DNA from: an uncultured bacterium
GTDB lineage: Bacteria; Bacillota; Clostridia; Lachnospirales; Lachnospiraceae
Length of the DNA: 29,857 nucleotides
Assembly: GCA_905215405.1 (NCBI GenBank)
Contig: CAJMQE010000047.1
Location: 1-29,857, forward strand
Reading direction: 5' to 3'
The translations under genes and the position numbers were made by a program. Below the pieces are notes generated by a model. It was not told the origin of the DNA and made no database searches. It worked only from the letters and a program-made list of their open reading frames with translations. Position 1 is the first letter of the stretch. Every line of letters starts with the position of its first letter. Of this stretch, positions 1 through 7,753 are shown one piece after another.

Positions 1-240
1 TCCCACACCACATTTTCTGTGATGTGAGACTTTCTTAACTTAATGCCATTGAGGAAACTGGTGGAGATTTTTTTAGTATGAAAAAACCTGTTTTTTTTAT
101 GCAGAGGGTAAGCTCAGCAAGAACAGATACCTGAATAACACCTGATCTTTTTATAGGAGTATTTGCTAAAAAGGATAGAAGGAAAAGAATACAGGCTGTA
201 TGCATATATATTACTAAATCCAGAAAAAGAAGTGATAAAA

Positions 241-390
241 ATGAGCAAAGAGAATAAAGAAAATGCAATACCAGGCAAAGAGGAACAGCAACTGTTACTT
301 TCTATGGCAGAAGAACTGTTGACACAGGAGATCCTTACCAATATAGATTACCTGGCTGTTCGTAATCAGATTACACTGGAGCATGAATGA
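241..390 (+). CDS. Small acidic protein encoded just before the recombinase
   Basis: This 49-residue protein, rich in Glu and Gln, has a predicted amphipathic helix around LLLSMAEELLTQEIL. Its stop codon at 388-390 is one base before the likely recombinase ATG at 392, so the two are probably translationally coupled. I chose the ATG at 241. A TTG at 163 in the same frame would add 26 residues and has an AGGAG at 155-159, but only 3 bases away. Small helical ORFs of this kind are common beside serine recombinases in mobile elements of gut Clostridia, and some contain a SHOCT-like short helical domain. I do not recognise a specific family, and its role (for example as a recombination directionality factor) is unknown. 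Confidence 0.55.
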   Translation: MSKENKENAIPGKEEQQLLLSMAEELLTQEILTNIDYLAVRNQITLEHE

Positions 391-391
391 T

Positions 392-2206
392 ATGAATGAA
401 CAGGAACTGTACGGCATGAAAATCGATATTTATAATCGGTGTTCCACAAGGGAAGAGACACAGACCAGAGCACTCGAAATCCAGGCAAAAGAATCACGGG
501 AATTGGTAATGGAACTGGGAGGGATAATTGTCCATCAGTTTGTGGAGAGCGAAAGCGGAACGACGACAAAGGCCAGAGAACAATATCGGATGTTAATGGA
601 GGATGTTCAGACACGACAAATCGATTGTGTCGTGATCAAAAGTATTGATCGGCTGATGCGAAATGCAGGAGACTGGCATTTGTTCGTTAATCAGATCATG
701 CAGCACAACATACGTCTTTATATTTATATGGAACGGAAGTTCTATGAGCCGGAGGATGCGTTTTTAGCGGGAATCAAAGCACTGATGGCAGAACAATACT
801 CAAGGGAGCTTTCCATGAAGGTCAATAATGCACACAGAAGACGGCAAATTACTGGCAGAAGCTTGATTCTGACGAGCCTGGTGTATGGGTATACAAAGCA
901 GGAAAATCGGTACGAAATCAATGAAGATGAAGCCTACTACATACGGGAAATGTTCAATCTGTCGGTACAGGGACTAGGTGTCAGAAAGATTGCAGACCGG
1001 CTTTATGAACAGGGCTTTCGAAGCAAAAGTGGCAAAAAGGTCGCACCAGCTTCTATTAGAAGGATTATCAGAAATCCAATGTATTGCGGTACGGTGATCA
1101 TGAATAGGAAACATTATGATTTTGAGCAGAAAAGGACCTATCAAAATAATCGGGAGAAATGGTATATTCACGATGGCAGAATCCCTGCCATTGTGTCGAA
1201 AAATGTTTGGAAGCAGGCAAACGCAGAGATGGACAGCAGGAGGGAGAACGATAAGCTGCCTGAAGGCAAGGACAGTACAAACCAGAAATATCTTTTGTCG
1301 GGCAAACTGGTTTGCGGACAGTGTAAGAACTGCTTTTATCCACGCTATTATGTATCACAGGACGGACAGCGGTTACGCAAATGGTGCTGTGGCAGACTGC
1401 TTTCAGAAGGAAATAGGAAATCTGTTGGAGATACCGAAATGGGTTGCAGCAATATTTATGTATATGAAAAGGACCTATGGCAGATCCTAAAAGCCTGGTA
1501 TGACGGGCAGAACCCGGATTATGAGCATCTGTACAGTATGTGTATACAGAAAATTATGGAAATACTCAGAACATGCTCTGCAGGGGAAGATACAAGTGTA
1601 AATGTACTGCTGAAAAACAAAATGGAACGATTACAGCAAAACAAAAAGACACTGTTGCTAAAACTGGCGGGAAAAATCATTTCAGATGAGGATTATCAAA
1701 TGGTGGTGGCAGATCTGGATGGCCAGGAGTCTGCGCTGCAAAAGAAATTACAGCAAAACAGGAGCTCTATAAAAGAACAGGAAGAAAAAAAGAGAAGAGT
1801 GAATGAAATTCTGAGAGATCCTGTTGTTTCAGAAAAAGTGTTTTGTAGATTTCTTGTAAGGCAGTTTGATTTTATACAGATATATGCGGATGGAATCTTG
1901 CATTTATATAGGCATCAGGAAAAGATAGCAGTTCTTTCCTATAGTCATGAAACAGCTGGAAAGAAAAGAAAATTGCAGATACAAAAGCAGGTTGAGGCAG
2001 AACTAAAGGCGGTAGGAGAAGATGGAATGGAGTTCACACAGTTACAGGAAAAGCTGCACATGAAGGAAGCTGCACTGCAGAAAATACTGAGTAAATTAAG
2101 AAAACAGGGAAATATTTACTATCGGTCATATGGAAGAAAAGGTGGACGCTGGTATACGTATAAAAGAGACGAGTCGGAAACGCAGAAAGTTGACGCGGGG
2201 GAATAG
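392..2206 (+). CDS. Large serine recombinase (site-specific integrase/excisionase)
   Basis: The product, about 604 residues, is a large serine recombinase that would cut and rejoin DNA at attachment sites through a phosphoserine link. The N-terminal resolvase domain starts at IDIYNRCSTREE: the Ser of R-C-S-T is the nucleophile. It continues through SIDRLMRNAGD and a long helix to about residue 150. A recombinase DNA-binding domain follows (RRIIRNPMYCGTV, about 225-240), then a zinc ribbon (CGQC near 310, further Cys near 340-365), a coiled coil (about 410-480) and a C-terminal winged-helix-like tail (about 535-590). The ATG at 392 is preferred over 383 because a GGAG at 378-381 lies 10 bases ahead of it; an ATG at 416 is also possible. 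The TAG stop lies in the sequence shared with the PBP codons, so the gene ends on the attachment site. Confidence 0.93.
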   Translation: MNEQELYGMKIDIYNRCSTREETQTRALEIQAKESRELVMELGGIIVHQFVESESGTTTKAREQYRMLMEDVQTRQIDCVVIKSIDRLMRNAGDWHLFVNQIMQHNIRLYIYMERKFYEPEDAFLAGIKALMAEQYSRELSMKVNNAHRRRQITGRSLILTSLVYGYTKQENRYEINEDEAYYIREMFNLSVQGLGVRKIADRLYEQGFRSKSGKKVAPASIRRIIRNPMYCGTVIMNRKHYDFEQKRTYQNNREKWYIHDGRIPAIVSKNVWKQANAEMDSRRENDKLPEGKDSTNQKYLLSGKLVCGQCKNCFYPRYYVSQDGQRLRKWCCGRLLSEGNRKSVGDTEMGCSNIYVYEKDLWQILKAWYDGQNPDYEHLYSMCIQKIMEILRTCSAGEDTSVNVLLKNKMERLQQNKKTLLLKLAGKIISDEDYQMVVADLDGQESALQKKLQQNRSSIKEQEEKKRRVNEILRDPVVSEKVFCRFLVRQFDFIQIYADGILHLYRHQEKIAVLSYSHETAGKKRKLQIQKQVEAELKAVGEDGMEFTQLQEKLHMKEAALQKILSKLRKQGNIYYRSYGRKGGRWYTYKRDESETQKVDAGE

Positions 2207-2216
2207 TTGCAATCCT
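2192..2216. other. Putative attachment site junction (attR) inside PBP SxN motif codons
   Basis: Recombinase coding sequence passes straight into PBP coding sequence in a different frame. In the PBP frame 2202-2216 reads Asn-Ser-Cys-Asn-Pro, the conserved second catalytic motif (SxN) of class B PBPs. Upstream of 2202 that frame no longer resembles a PBP. The crossover dinucleotide cannot be placed without the other end. No clear flanking inverted repeat is seen, which is not unusual for serine integrase sites. Confidence 0.6.
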
Positions 2217-2885
2217 GCATTTATTGAGTGGGGGTTACGGACGGGGGTAGATAATTTCTACTTGTACTTAAGCAAGCTCGGCCTGCTGGCAAGAACGGGT
2301 GTGGATCTGCCAGGTGAGGCATCCAGCATCATGCATAAGAAAGAAAATGTGGGGAATGTAGAACTGGCAACCATGTCATTTGGTCAATCGTTCCAGATCA
2401 CACCACTACAGCTGTTACGTGCTGCAAGTGCAATTATAAATGGTGGAACGCTGGTAACACCTCATTTTGGTGTAAAAACGGTTGATGCAGATGGAAATGA
2501 AACATTACTACAGTATGAAACAATCGAGAATGCAATCGATCCATCTACAAGTGCAACCATGAAAGAAATCTTAAAAGGTGTTGTGGAACAGGGCGGTGGC
2601 AAAAATGCGAAGATCGATGGATATTCAATCGGAGGAAAGACGGCTACATCCCAGAAACTTCCCCGTGGATCAGGCAAATATATTTCTTCATTTGTAGGCT
2701 TTGTTCCGGCGGAAGATCCCCAGTTGATCGCTATGTGCATTATCGATGAACCTGTTGGAGTCTATTATGGCGGAACCATTGCTGCGCCAGTTGTCAAACA
2801 GCTCTATGAGAATATTCTTCCATATCTGGATATTCCAAAGACCGGTACAACGGACACACAGGACTCTGAATCTGCCGAAAATTGA
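2202..2885 (+). pseudogene. 3' portion of a class B penicillin-binding protein (FtsI/SpoVD type), split by the element
   Basis: About 227 codons encode the last half of a transpeptidase domain: SCN (SxN motif) at the start, then TGVDLPGEAS, ATMSFGQSFQITPLQ, and GGKTATS in the place of the KTG motif. It ends 25 residues after NILPYLDIP with no PASTA domain, unlike Bacillus SpoVD. The SxxK nucleophile, dimerisation domain and membrane anchor are missing and would lie beyond the element. The frame is open back to an ATG at 2130 inside the recombinase gene, but a product from there would lack the nucleophile. Its position before murD matches the dcw slot of ftsI/spoVD. It may be a dead fragment, or half of a gene restored by excision. 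The KTA version of the third motif is a family variant I recall from related Clostridia, not decay, and there are no stops or frameshifts. Confidence 0.85.
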
Positions 2886-2915
2886 TAAAACTGGGCTTAT
2901 TACGTATATTTAGAG

Positions 2916-2944
2916 TTGAAATATCCTACAAGAGATAGTAATAT
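2916..2944 (+). promoter_or_regulatory. Candidate sigma-A promoter before murD
   Basis: TTGAAA (2916-2921), a 17-base spacer, then TAATAT (2939-2944); an overlapping TATTAT at 2942-2947 would give a 20-base spacer. It lies in the 105-bp gap between the PBP fragment and murD. It would let the rest of the cluster be transcribed despite the insertion upstream. Confidence 0.4.
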
Positions 2945-2990
2945 TATAGTAATTGTGTTGCTATATTATATATGAAAGGACATTTGAGAG

Positions 2991-4343
2991 ATGGAACTCA
3001 GAGATAAGAAAGTATTGGTAGTAGGAACAGGCATTAGCGGAATCGGAGCAGTAAAGCTTCTGAATCAGGTGGGTGCAGATACGATCCTCTACGATGGAAA
3101 TGAAAAATTAGTAAAAAGTGAAATAGAGAAGAAACTGGAAGGCAATAAAGCAGAGATCATCATTGGTGCACTTGATGATGCAGTAATCAGAACAGTGGAT
3201 TTGCTTGTGATCAGTCCAGGTGTGCCAATCGACTCTGAAATCGTGAACAGATTTAAAGCAGCAAATGTTCCAGTATGGGGAGAAATTGAACTCGCTTTTA
3301 ACTACGATAAGGGAAAAGTCCTTGCAATAACAGGAACAAATGGTAAAACGACAACAACAGCACTTGTAGGTCAGATTGCAGCTGCTTATAACAAGGAAAC
3401 ATTTGTAGTTGGTAATATTGGCAACTCTTATACAGGAGAAGTTCTTGCAACAACAGAAAATTCCCTTACAGTAGCAGAAATCAGTAGTTTTCAGCTGGAA
3501 ACTGTATATGATTTCAAACCGGTTGTCAGTGCAATTTTAAATATTACACCAGATCATCTGAACAGACATAAGACAATGGAGAACTATGCTTATACCAAGG
3601 AAAAAATCGCACAGAATCAGACAGCATCAGAATGCTGTATCTTAAATTACGACGATGAAATGCTTCGTGAATTTGGCAAGGAAACAAAAGCAAAAGTAGT
3701 ATGGTTCGGCAGAGTCAATAAGCCGGAAAACGGTGCTTATCTGGATGGTGATATGATTTGCTTTACAGATGGTACAACGACAGAACAGATCATTAATGTT
3801 CATGAAATGAATCTGATCGGTGCACATAACTATGAAAATGTAATGGCAGCAGTCGCAATTACGAAATCAGCCGGAATTCCAACAGAAATTATCCGCGATG
3901 AAATCAAGAAGTTTAAAGCAGTCGAACACAGAATTGAATATGTTGCAACTAAGAATGATGTTATGTACTATAACGATTCCAAGGGAACGAATCCAGAAGC
4001 TGCAGTTAAGGCAATTGAAGCTATGACAAGACCAACGATTTTAATCGGTGGCGGATACGACAAAAAGTCAGAATTTGATCTTTATGTTAAAGCTTTTAAA
4101 GGCAGAGTAAAACTACTTGTATTGATTGGACAGACAAGTGAAAAGATCGCTGCAACTGCCAGAAAATATGGATTTGACCAGATCGTAATGGCAGATTCAC
4201 TGGAAGAAGTCGTTACGATCTGTGCAAAAAGAGCAGTACCAGGTGATGCAGTTCTTTTATCACCTGCATGTGCAAGCTGGGGAATGTTTGATAACTATGA
4301 ACAGCGTGGAAATATGTTTAAGGATTACGTAAATAATCTGTAA
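2991..4343 (+). CDS. murD: UDP-N-acetylmuramoylalanine--D-glutamate ligase
   Basis: MurD adds D-glutamate to UDP-MurNAc-L-Ala in the cytoplasm, using ATP, in peptidoglycan precursor synthesis. The 450-residue length is normal. The N-terminal Rossmann-like domain starts VLVVGTGISGIGA and binds the UDP part. The ATP loop is GTNGKTTTT (about 114-122), the Mur ligase motif DHLNRH is at about 188-193, and the C-terminal domain has the SKGTNPEA and GGYDK segments typical of MurD. The ATG at 2991 follows AAAGGA at 2975-2980. It is the first intact gene after the split PBP gene and is 32 bp from ftsW, so they are probably cotranscribed. mraY, often found just before murD, is not there. Confidence 0.97.
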   Translation: MELRDKKVLVVGTGISGIGAVKLLNQVGADTILYDGNEKLVKSEIEKKLEGNKAEIIIGALDDAVIRTVDLLVISPGVPIDSEIVNRFKAANVPVWGEIELAFNYDKGKVLAITGTNGKTTTTALVGQIAAAYNKETFVVGNIGNSYTGEVLATTENSLTVAEISSFQLETVYDFKPVVSAILNITPDHLNRHKTMENYAYTKEKIAQNQTASECCILNYDDEMLREFGKETKAKVVWFGRVNKPENGAYLDGDMICFTDGTTTEQIINVHEMNLIGAHNYENVMAAVAITKSAGIPTEIIRDEIKKFKAVEHRIEYVATKNDVMYYNDSKGTNPEAAVKAIEAMTRPTILIGGGYDKKSEFDLYVKAFKGRVKLLVLIGQTSEKIAATARKYGFDQIVMADSLEEVVTICAKRAVPGDAVLLSPACASWGMFDNYEQRGNMFKDYVNNL

Positions 4344-4375
4344 TCGAACAAGTAATAAAATGAGGCGGTAAATTC

Positions 4376-5506
4376 ATGAAACATAAACAAAAAAAGGTCA
4401 GATACTTTGACTATAGTCTGTTATTCATAATCATATTTCTGCTTGGCTTCGGTCTGGTTATGATTTATAGTACCAGTTCTTATAATGCACAGGTAAAGTT
4501 CAACGATTCTGAATTCTACTTCAAAAAACAGCTGTTGGCAGTTGCGATTGGTGTAGCATGCATGTATGTAGCATACAGGATTGACTATCATGTTTGGCAG
4601 AAATTTGCATTGCCGATCTATATCGCAGCAATTGTTATGATTCTTGCAATCATTCCATTTGGATATTCCGCCAACGGTGCAAAAAGATGGATCGGAATCG
4701 GTCCTCTGAGTATCCAGCCTGCAGAATTCGCTAAACTGGCGTTGATTATCTATGCATCGGCATTTGTATGCAAACTGGGTAAAAAACTAAAGAAGTTCCG
4801 GTACGTCATTGCAATTTGGATCGTAGCTGCAATTTATGCCGGTATGATCCTCGTGATTACCAATAACATGAGTAGTGCGCTGATCGTACTTGGTATTGGC
4901 GTGTTGATGTCATTTGTGGCTTACCCTGGATATAAGATATTTGTTGCCCTTGCGGCAATGGCTGTCAGTGGCCTCGCAGCCGGTTACTACTGGCTTGTAA
5001 CAAATATTCATGGAGATTCTGACAGTTTCCGTTTTAACAGACTTCTTGTATGGCTGGATCCAGAAAAGTATGCAAGTGGAACGGGATATCAGACTGTTCA
5101 GGCACTGTATGCAATTGGTTCAGGTGGACTTTTTGGCAAGGGCCTGGGAAAGAGTCTGCAGAAGCTTGGATTTATTCCAGAGGCACAGAATGATATGATT
5201 TTCTCCATTATCTGTGAGGAACTTGGACTGTTTGGTGCGTTCTGCGTTATCATCATCTTTGTTCTGATGCTGTGGAGATTTGTACATATAGCAAGTAATG
5301 CACCTGATCTTTATGGAACACTGCTTACAGTCGGTGTGTTTGCACATATTGCAATTCAGGTCATTTTAAATATTGCAGTTGTTACGAATGTCATGCCGAA
5401 CACAGGTATTTCACTTCCGTTCATCAGTTATGGTGGAACCTCGGTCATGTTCCTTCTGATCGAGATGGGAATTGTGTTAAATGTGTCTGGACAGATAAAA
5501 GATTAG
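4376..5506 (+). CDS. ftsW: FtsW/RodA/SpoVE family peptidoglycan glycosyltransferase (lipid II polymerase)
   Basis: This 376-residue SEDS protein has about ten membrane segments and would polymerise lipid II on the outer face of the membrane with a partner class B PBP. Visible family features include MIYSTSSYNAQ after the first helix, GAKRWIGIGPLSIQPAEFAKL, the large extracellular loop with ASGTGYQTVQALYAIGSGG, and NTGISLPFISYGGTS near the C-terminus. GAGGCGG precedes the ATG. Division FtsW and sporulation SpoVE cannot be separated by sequence here; the dcw position and downstream ftsZ favour FtsW. Its natural partner would be the PBP that the element interrupts. Confidence 0.93.
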   Translation: MKHKQKKVRYFDYSLLFIIIFLLGFGLVMIYSTSSYNAQVKFNDSEFYFKKQLLAVAIGVACMYVAYRIDYHVWQKFALPIYIAAIVMILAIIPFGYSANGAKRWIGIGPLSIQPAEFAKLALIIYASAFVCKLGKKLKKFRYVIAIWIVAAIYAGMILVITNNMSSALIVLGIGVLMSFVAYPGYKIFVALAAMAVSGLAAGYYWLVTNIHGDSDSFRFNRLLVWLDPEKYASGTGYQTVQALYAIGSGGLFGKGLGKSLQKLGFIPEAQNDMIFSIICEELGLFGAFCVIIIFVLMLWRFVHIASNAPDLYGTLLTVGVFAHIAIQVILNIAVVTNVMPNTGISLPFISYGGTSVMFLLIEMGIVLNVSGQIKD

Positions 5507-5520
5507 GAAAAGGAACCCAT

Positions 5521-5556
5521 AGGCGTATTTTGAATATAATAATATATGAAACGCCT
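5521..5556 (+). promoter_or_regulatory. Hairpin before the murA ribosome binding site
   Basis: AGGCGT (5521-5526) and ACGCCT (5551-5556) are exact inverted arms around a 24-base AT-rich loop that contains TATAAT (5535-5540). The right arm ends one base before the GGAGG region at 5559-5563. It could be a weak regulatory hairpin; no good -35 box is seen for the TATAAT. Confidence 0.3.
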
Positions 5557-5567
5557 GTGGAGGTTTT

Positions 5568-6836
5568 TTGATAGTGAACAGCATAGTAATCAATGGTGGA
5601 CATCATCTGGATGGACAGATTTCTATTCAAGGTTCAAAAAACTCTGTGCTGCCGATCATGGCAGCATCTATTTTGAATGGCGGACTGACCATAATTGGAA
5701 ATTGTCCGCGAATTACAGATGTACTGCATATGGCAGAATTACTACAGATGGTAGGATGTGTTGTCAGCTTTTATAAAAATATCCTGGTGATTGATTCACG
5801 GGATGCATCAGTTACAGAGATTAACAGTGAATTCGCAAATAAGATCAGGGCGTCCATTATATTTGCAGGGCCATTGCTTGGCAGATTCCAGAATGCACAG
5901 ATCAGTATGCCGGGTGGATGTAATATTGGCCCAAGGCCGATCGATTTGCATGTCAGCGCCTTTGAAAAAATGAACATTGACTGTACACAGACTGATGAAT
6001 TCGTGAGATTTACGGCGGGTAAAGGGCATGTGACAGGAGCGCAGATCCATTTGAAATACCCAAGTGTCGGTGCGACAGAAAATATACTGCTGGCAGCAGT
6101 ACGCGCACAGGGGACGACAGATATTTACAATGCAGCAATTGAACCTGAGATCTGTGAACTCTGTGAGTTCCTTAAGTTAATGGGTGCTGATATAAGTGGA
6201 GAAGGAACGACTCATATTAGTATTAATGGAGTGAGTGAACTTAACGACGTGGTCTATTCAATTAATCCGGATCGAATTGTGGCAGGAACTTATATCTGCG
6301 CTGCAATCAGTGCCGGAGGCGATATTACGCTTAATAACTGTACGTTAAAAGAAACAAAAGGCTACCTTGATATTCTTTATGGAATGGGTGCAAAAATCCA
6401 TGAAACGGAAAATGGATTAAATATTGTTGCCAACAAAAGGCAGACTGCGGTCAATTATATCAGGACCAGCCCATTTCCAGGTTTTCCAACGGATATGCAG
6501 CCGATTGTTATGGCTGTTTTATGTCGAGCAATGGGAAATAGCGTAATAGAGGAGAAAATATTTAATAACAGGCTTGGCCTTGCAAAAGAGCTCAGAAAAA
6601 TGGGGGCATGCATTGTGGTCGACGGCTCAAAAGCACAGATCACAGGAGTCAGTCTGATGCACGGGGCAAAAGTCGAGGCATCAGATCTAAGAGCGGGAGC
6701 TGCGCTTGTTGTAGCAGCACTTGGTGTAGAAGGCGAATCAGTAATCAATAATGCTTTTTATATTGAACGCGGATATGAAAATATATGCGCAGATCTGAAT
6801 ATCCTAGGTGCAAGAACAGAGCACAGGAAATTCTGA
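5568..6836 (+). CDS. murA: UDP-N-acetylglucosamine 1-carboxyvinyltransferase
   Basis: MurA transfers enolpyruvate from PEP to UDP-GlcNAc, the first committed step of peptidoglycan synthesis and the target of fosfomycin. The protein is about 422 residues, a normal length. The substrate-binding Lys-Asn is in QGSKNSVLP (Lys about 24) and the catalytic Cys is in MPGGCNIGPRP (about 118), so it should be the fosfomycin-sensitive Cys form. The start is not ATG. TTG at 5568 lies 4 bases after GGAGG; GTG at 5574 lies 10 bases after and gives the more typical MNSIVINGG. A gene of this family between ftsW and divIB fits a wall/division operon. Many Firmicutes have a second murA elsewhere, so the A1/A2 type is not assigned. 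Confidence 0.95.
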   Translation: MIVNSIVINGGHHLDGQISIQGSKNSVLPIMAASILNGGLTIIGNCPRITDVLHMAELLQMVGCVVSFYKNILVIDSRDASVTEINSEFANKIRASIIFAGPLLGRFQNAQISMPGGCNIGPRPIDLHVSAFEKMNIDCTQTDEFVRFTAGKGHVTGAQIHLKYPSVGATENILLAAVRAQGTTDIYNAAIEPEICELCEFLKLMGADISGEGTTHISINGVSELNDVVYSINPDRIVAGTYICAAISAGGDITLNNCTLKETKGYLDILYGMGAKIHETENGLNIVANKRQTAVNYIRTSPFPGFPTDMQPIVMAVLCRAMGNSVIEEKIFNNRLGLAKELRKMGACIVVDGSKAQITGVSLMHGAKVEASDLRAGAALVVAALGVEGESVINNAFYIERGYENICADLNILGARTEHRKF

Positions 6837-6892
6837 TGGAACACGTGTCTGTATTTCACATAGTAAAATACAGCACAGGAATGGTGAATAAT

Positions 6893-7618
6893 ATGGTAAA
6901 ATTAAAAAAGAAAAAGAAAAGTATATGGAAAATACTCCTGATAATTGCGGCGGCCGCTGTTCTGGTTGTCGTTATTGCATTTTTTGTTTTCAGGGTTATG
7001 AAAATAGAATACAGTGGAAGTAATCACTATACGGATGAAGAACTTTCGGATGCGATTTTTAGTAATGAATATCCTAACTCTCTGTTTTATTTCCTTTTTC
7101 AGAGGAAGAACCAGAAGACAATACCATTTGTTCAGAAATATGAAGTAAATATATCCTGGCCGGACAAAATGAATGTTACAATTTATGAAAAGCCAATTAT
7201 AGGATATGTCAGTTATATGGGATGCTTTATGTATTTTGATAAAGATGGTATTGTCGTCGAAAGTTCAACACAGGCACTGGAAGGAGTGCCGCAGATTACA
7301 GGACTGGATTTTAAGTCCATTGTACTGAATCAGAAACTCCAGGTATCAGATCAGTCGGTATTCTCAACGATACTTGAGTTTACGCAGGCGTTCGATAAGT
7401 ATGGTATGGATGTGGACAAGATTCATTTTGATTCAGATGATTCCATTACTTTAAATGTGGGTGAGGTTAAGGTGTTAATGGGGACTACGACAGATTACAC
7501 GGACAGGCTTTACAAGTTCAAAGAAATTGCACCAAAGCTGTCCGGACTTAAGGGAACCCTTCATCTTGAGAATTATTCAAAAGACACGGAAGATGTGATA
7601 TTTAAGCGAGAAAATTGA
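6893..7618 (+). CDS. divIB: Cell division protein FtsQ/DivIB
   Basis: This protein of about 241 residues is a bitopic membrane protein of the divisome. A short Lys-rich cytoplasmic tail (VKLKKKKKS) precedes one membrane helix (about residues 10-34), then a POTRA domain (MKIEYSGSNHYTDEELSDAI, about 35-105) and the beta domain. These features and the position between murA and ftsZ support the call; divergence is high, as is normal for this family. In-frame ATGs exist at 6785, 6836 and 6881. I prefer 6893 because it puts the basic tail at the N-terminus and has GGTG 6 bases before; 6881 would add four residues. In the complex it would bridge FtsL/DivIC and the FtsW-PBP pair. Confidence 0.85.
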   Translation: MVKLKKKKKSIWKILLIIAAAAVLVVVIAFFVFRVMKIEYSGSNHYTDEELSDAIFSNEYPNSLFYFLFQRKNQKTIPFVQKYEVNISWPDKMNVTIYEKPIIGYVSYMGCFMYFDKDGIVVESSTQALEGVPQITGLDFKSIVLNQKLQVSDQSVFSTILEFTQAFDKYGMDVDKIHFDSDDSITLNVGEVKVLMGTTTDYTDRLYKFKEIAPKLSGLKGTLHLENYSKDTEDVIFKREN

Positions 7619-7627
7619 AAAAATAGG

Positions 7628-7656
7628 TTGATATTTTGATTGAAAAATTATATTAT
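7628..7656 (+). promoter_or_regulatory. Sigma-A promoter before ftsZ
   Basis: TTGATA (7628-7633), an exact 17-base spacer, and TATTAT (7651-7656), about 100 bases before the ftsZ start. This is one of the better housekeeping promoter matches in the window and would give ftsZ its own transcription. Confidence 0.6.
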
Positions 7657-7753
7657 AGAGTATAGAAGCCTAATTGCGAGATTGGGATGATAAATTCGGT
7701 TAAAAATCAAGCCAGATTTTTATAATTGAAGAGATATGAAGGAGGCAATACCC

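Larger units (their letters stand above)
1..2206 (+). mobile_element. Right end of an integrated element with a large serine recombinase (left end outside window)
   Basis: The stretch carries a small acidic ORF and a large serine recombinase, and stops abruptly where a housekeeping PBP gene begins in mid-domain. A serine recombinase lying directly against a chromosomal junction is the usual layout at the end of serine-integrase prophages, integrative elements and skin-like elements. Bases 1-162 hold no gene I can support and are probably element interior. Cargo, size and type (phage, conjugative or remnant) cannot be told because only about 2.2 kb is visible. The right boundary is inferred from the PBP reading frame, and a few bases of core sequence may be shared by both ends. 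Confidence 0.75.

Noticed and set aside
78..134. Possible leader peptide of about 18 codons near the left edge
   Set aside because: A GTGGAG precedes it, but there is no homology, and the context to the left is missing.
2130..2201. Extension of the PBP frame back into the recombinase gene (ATG 2130)
   Set aside because: The 24 extra codons are the recombinase gene read in another frame, do not resemble a PBP, and lack a ribosome site.
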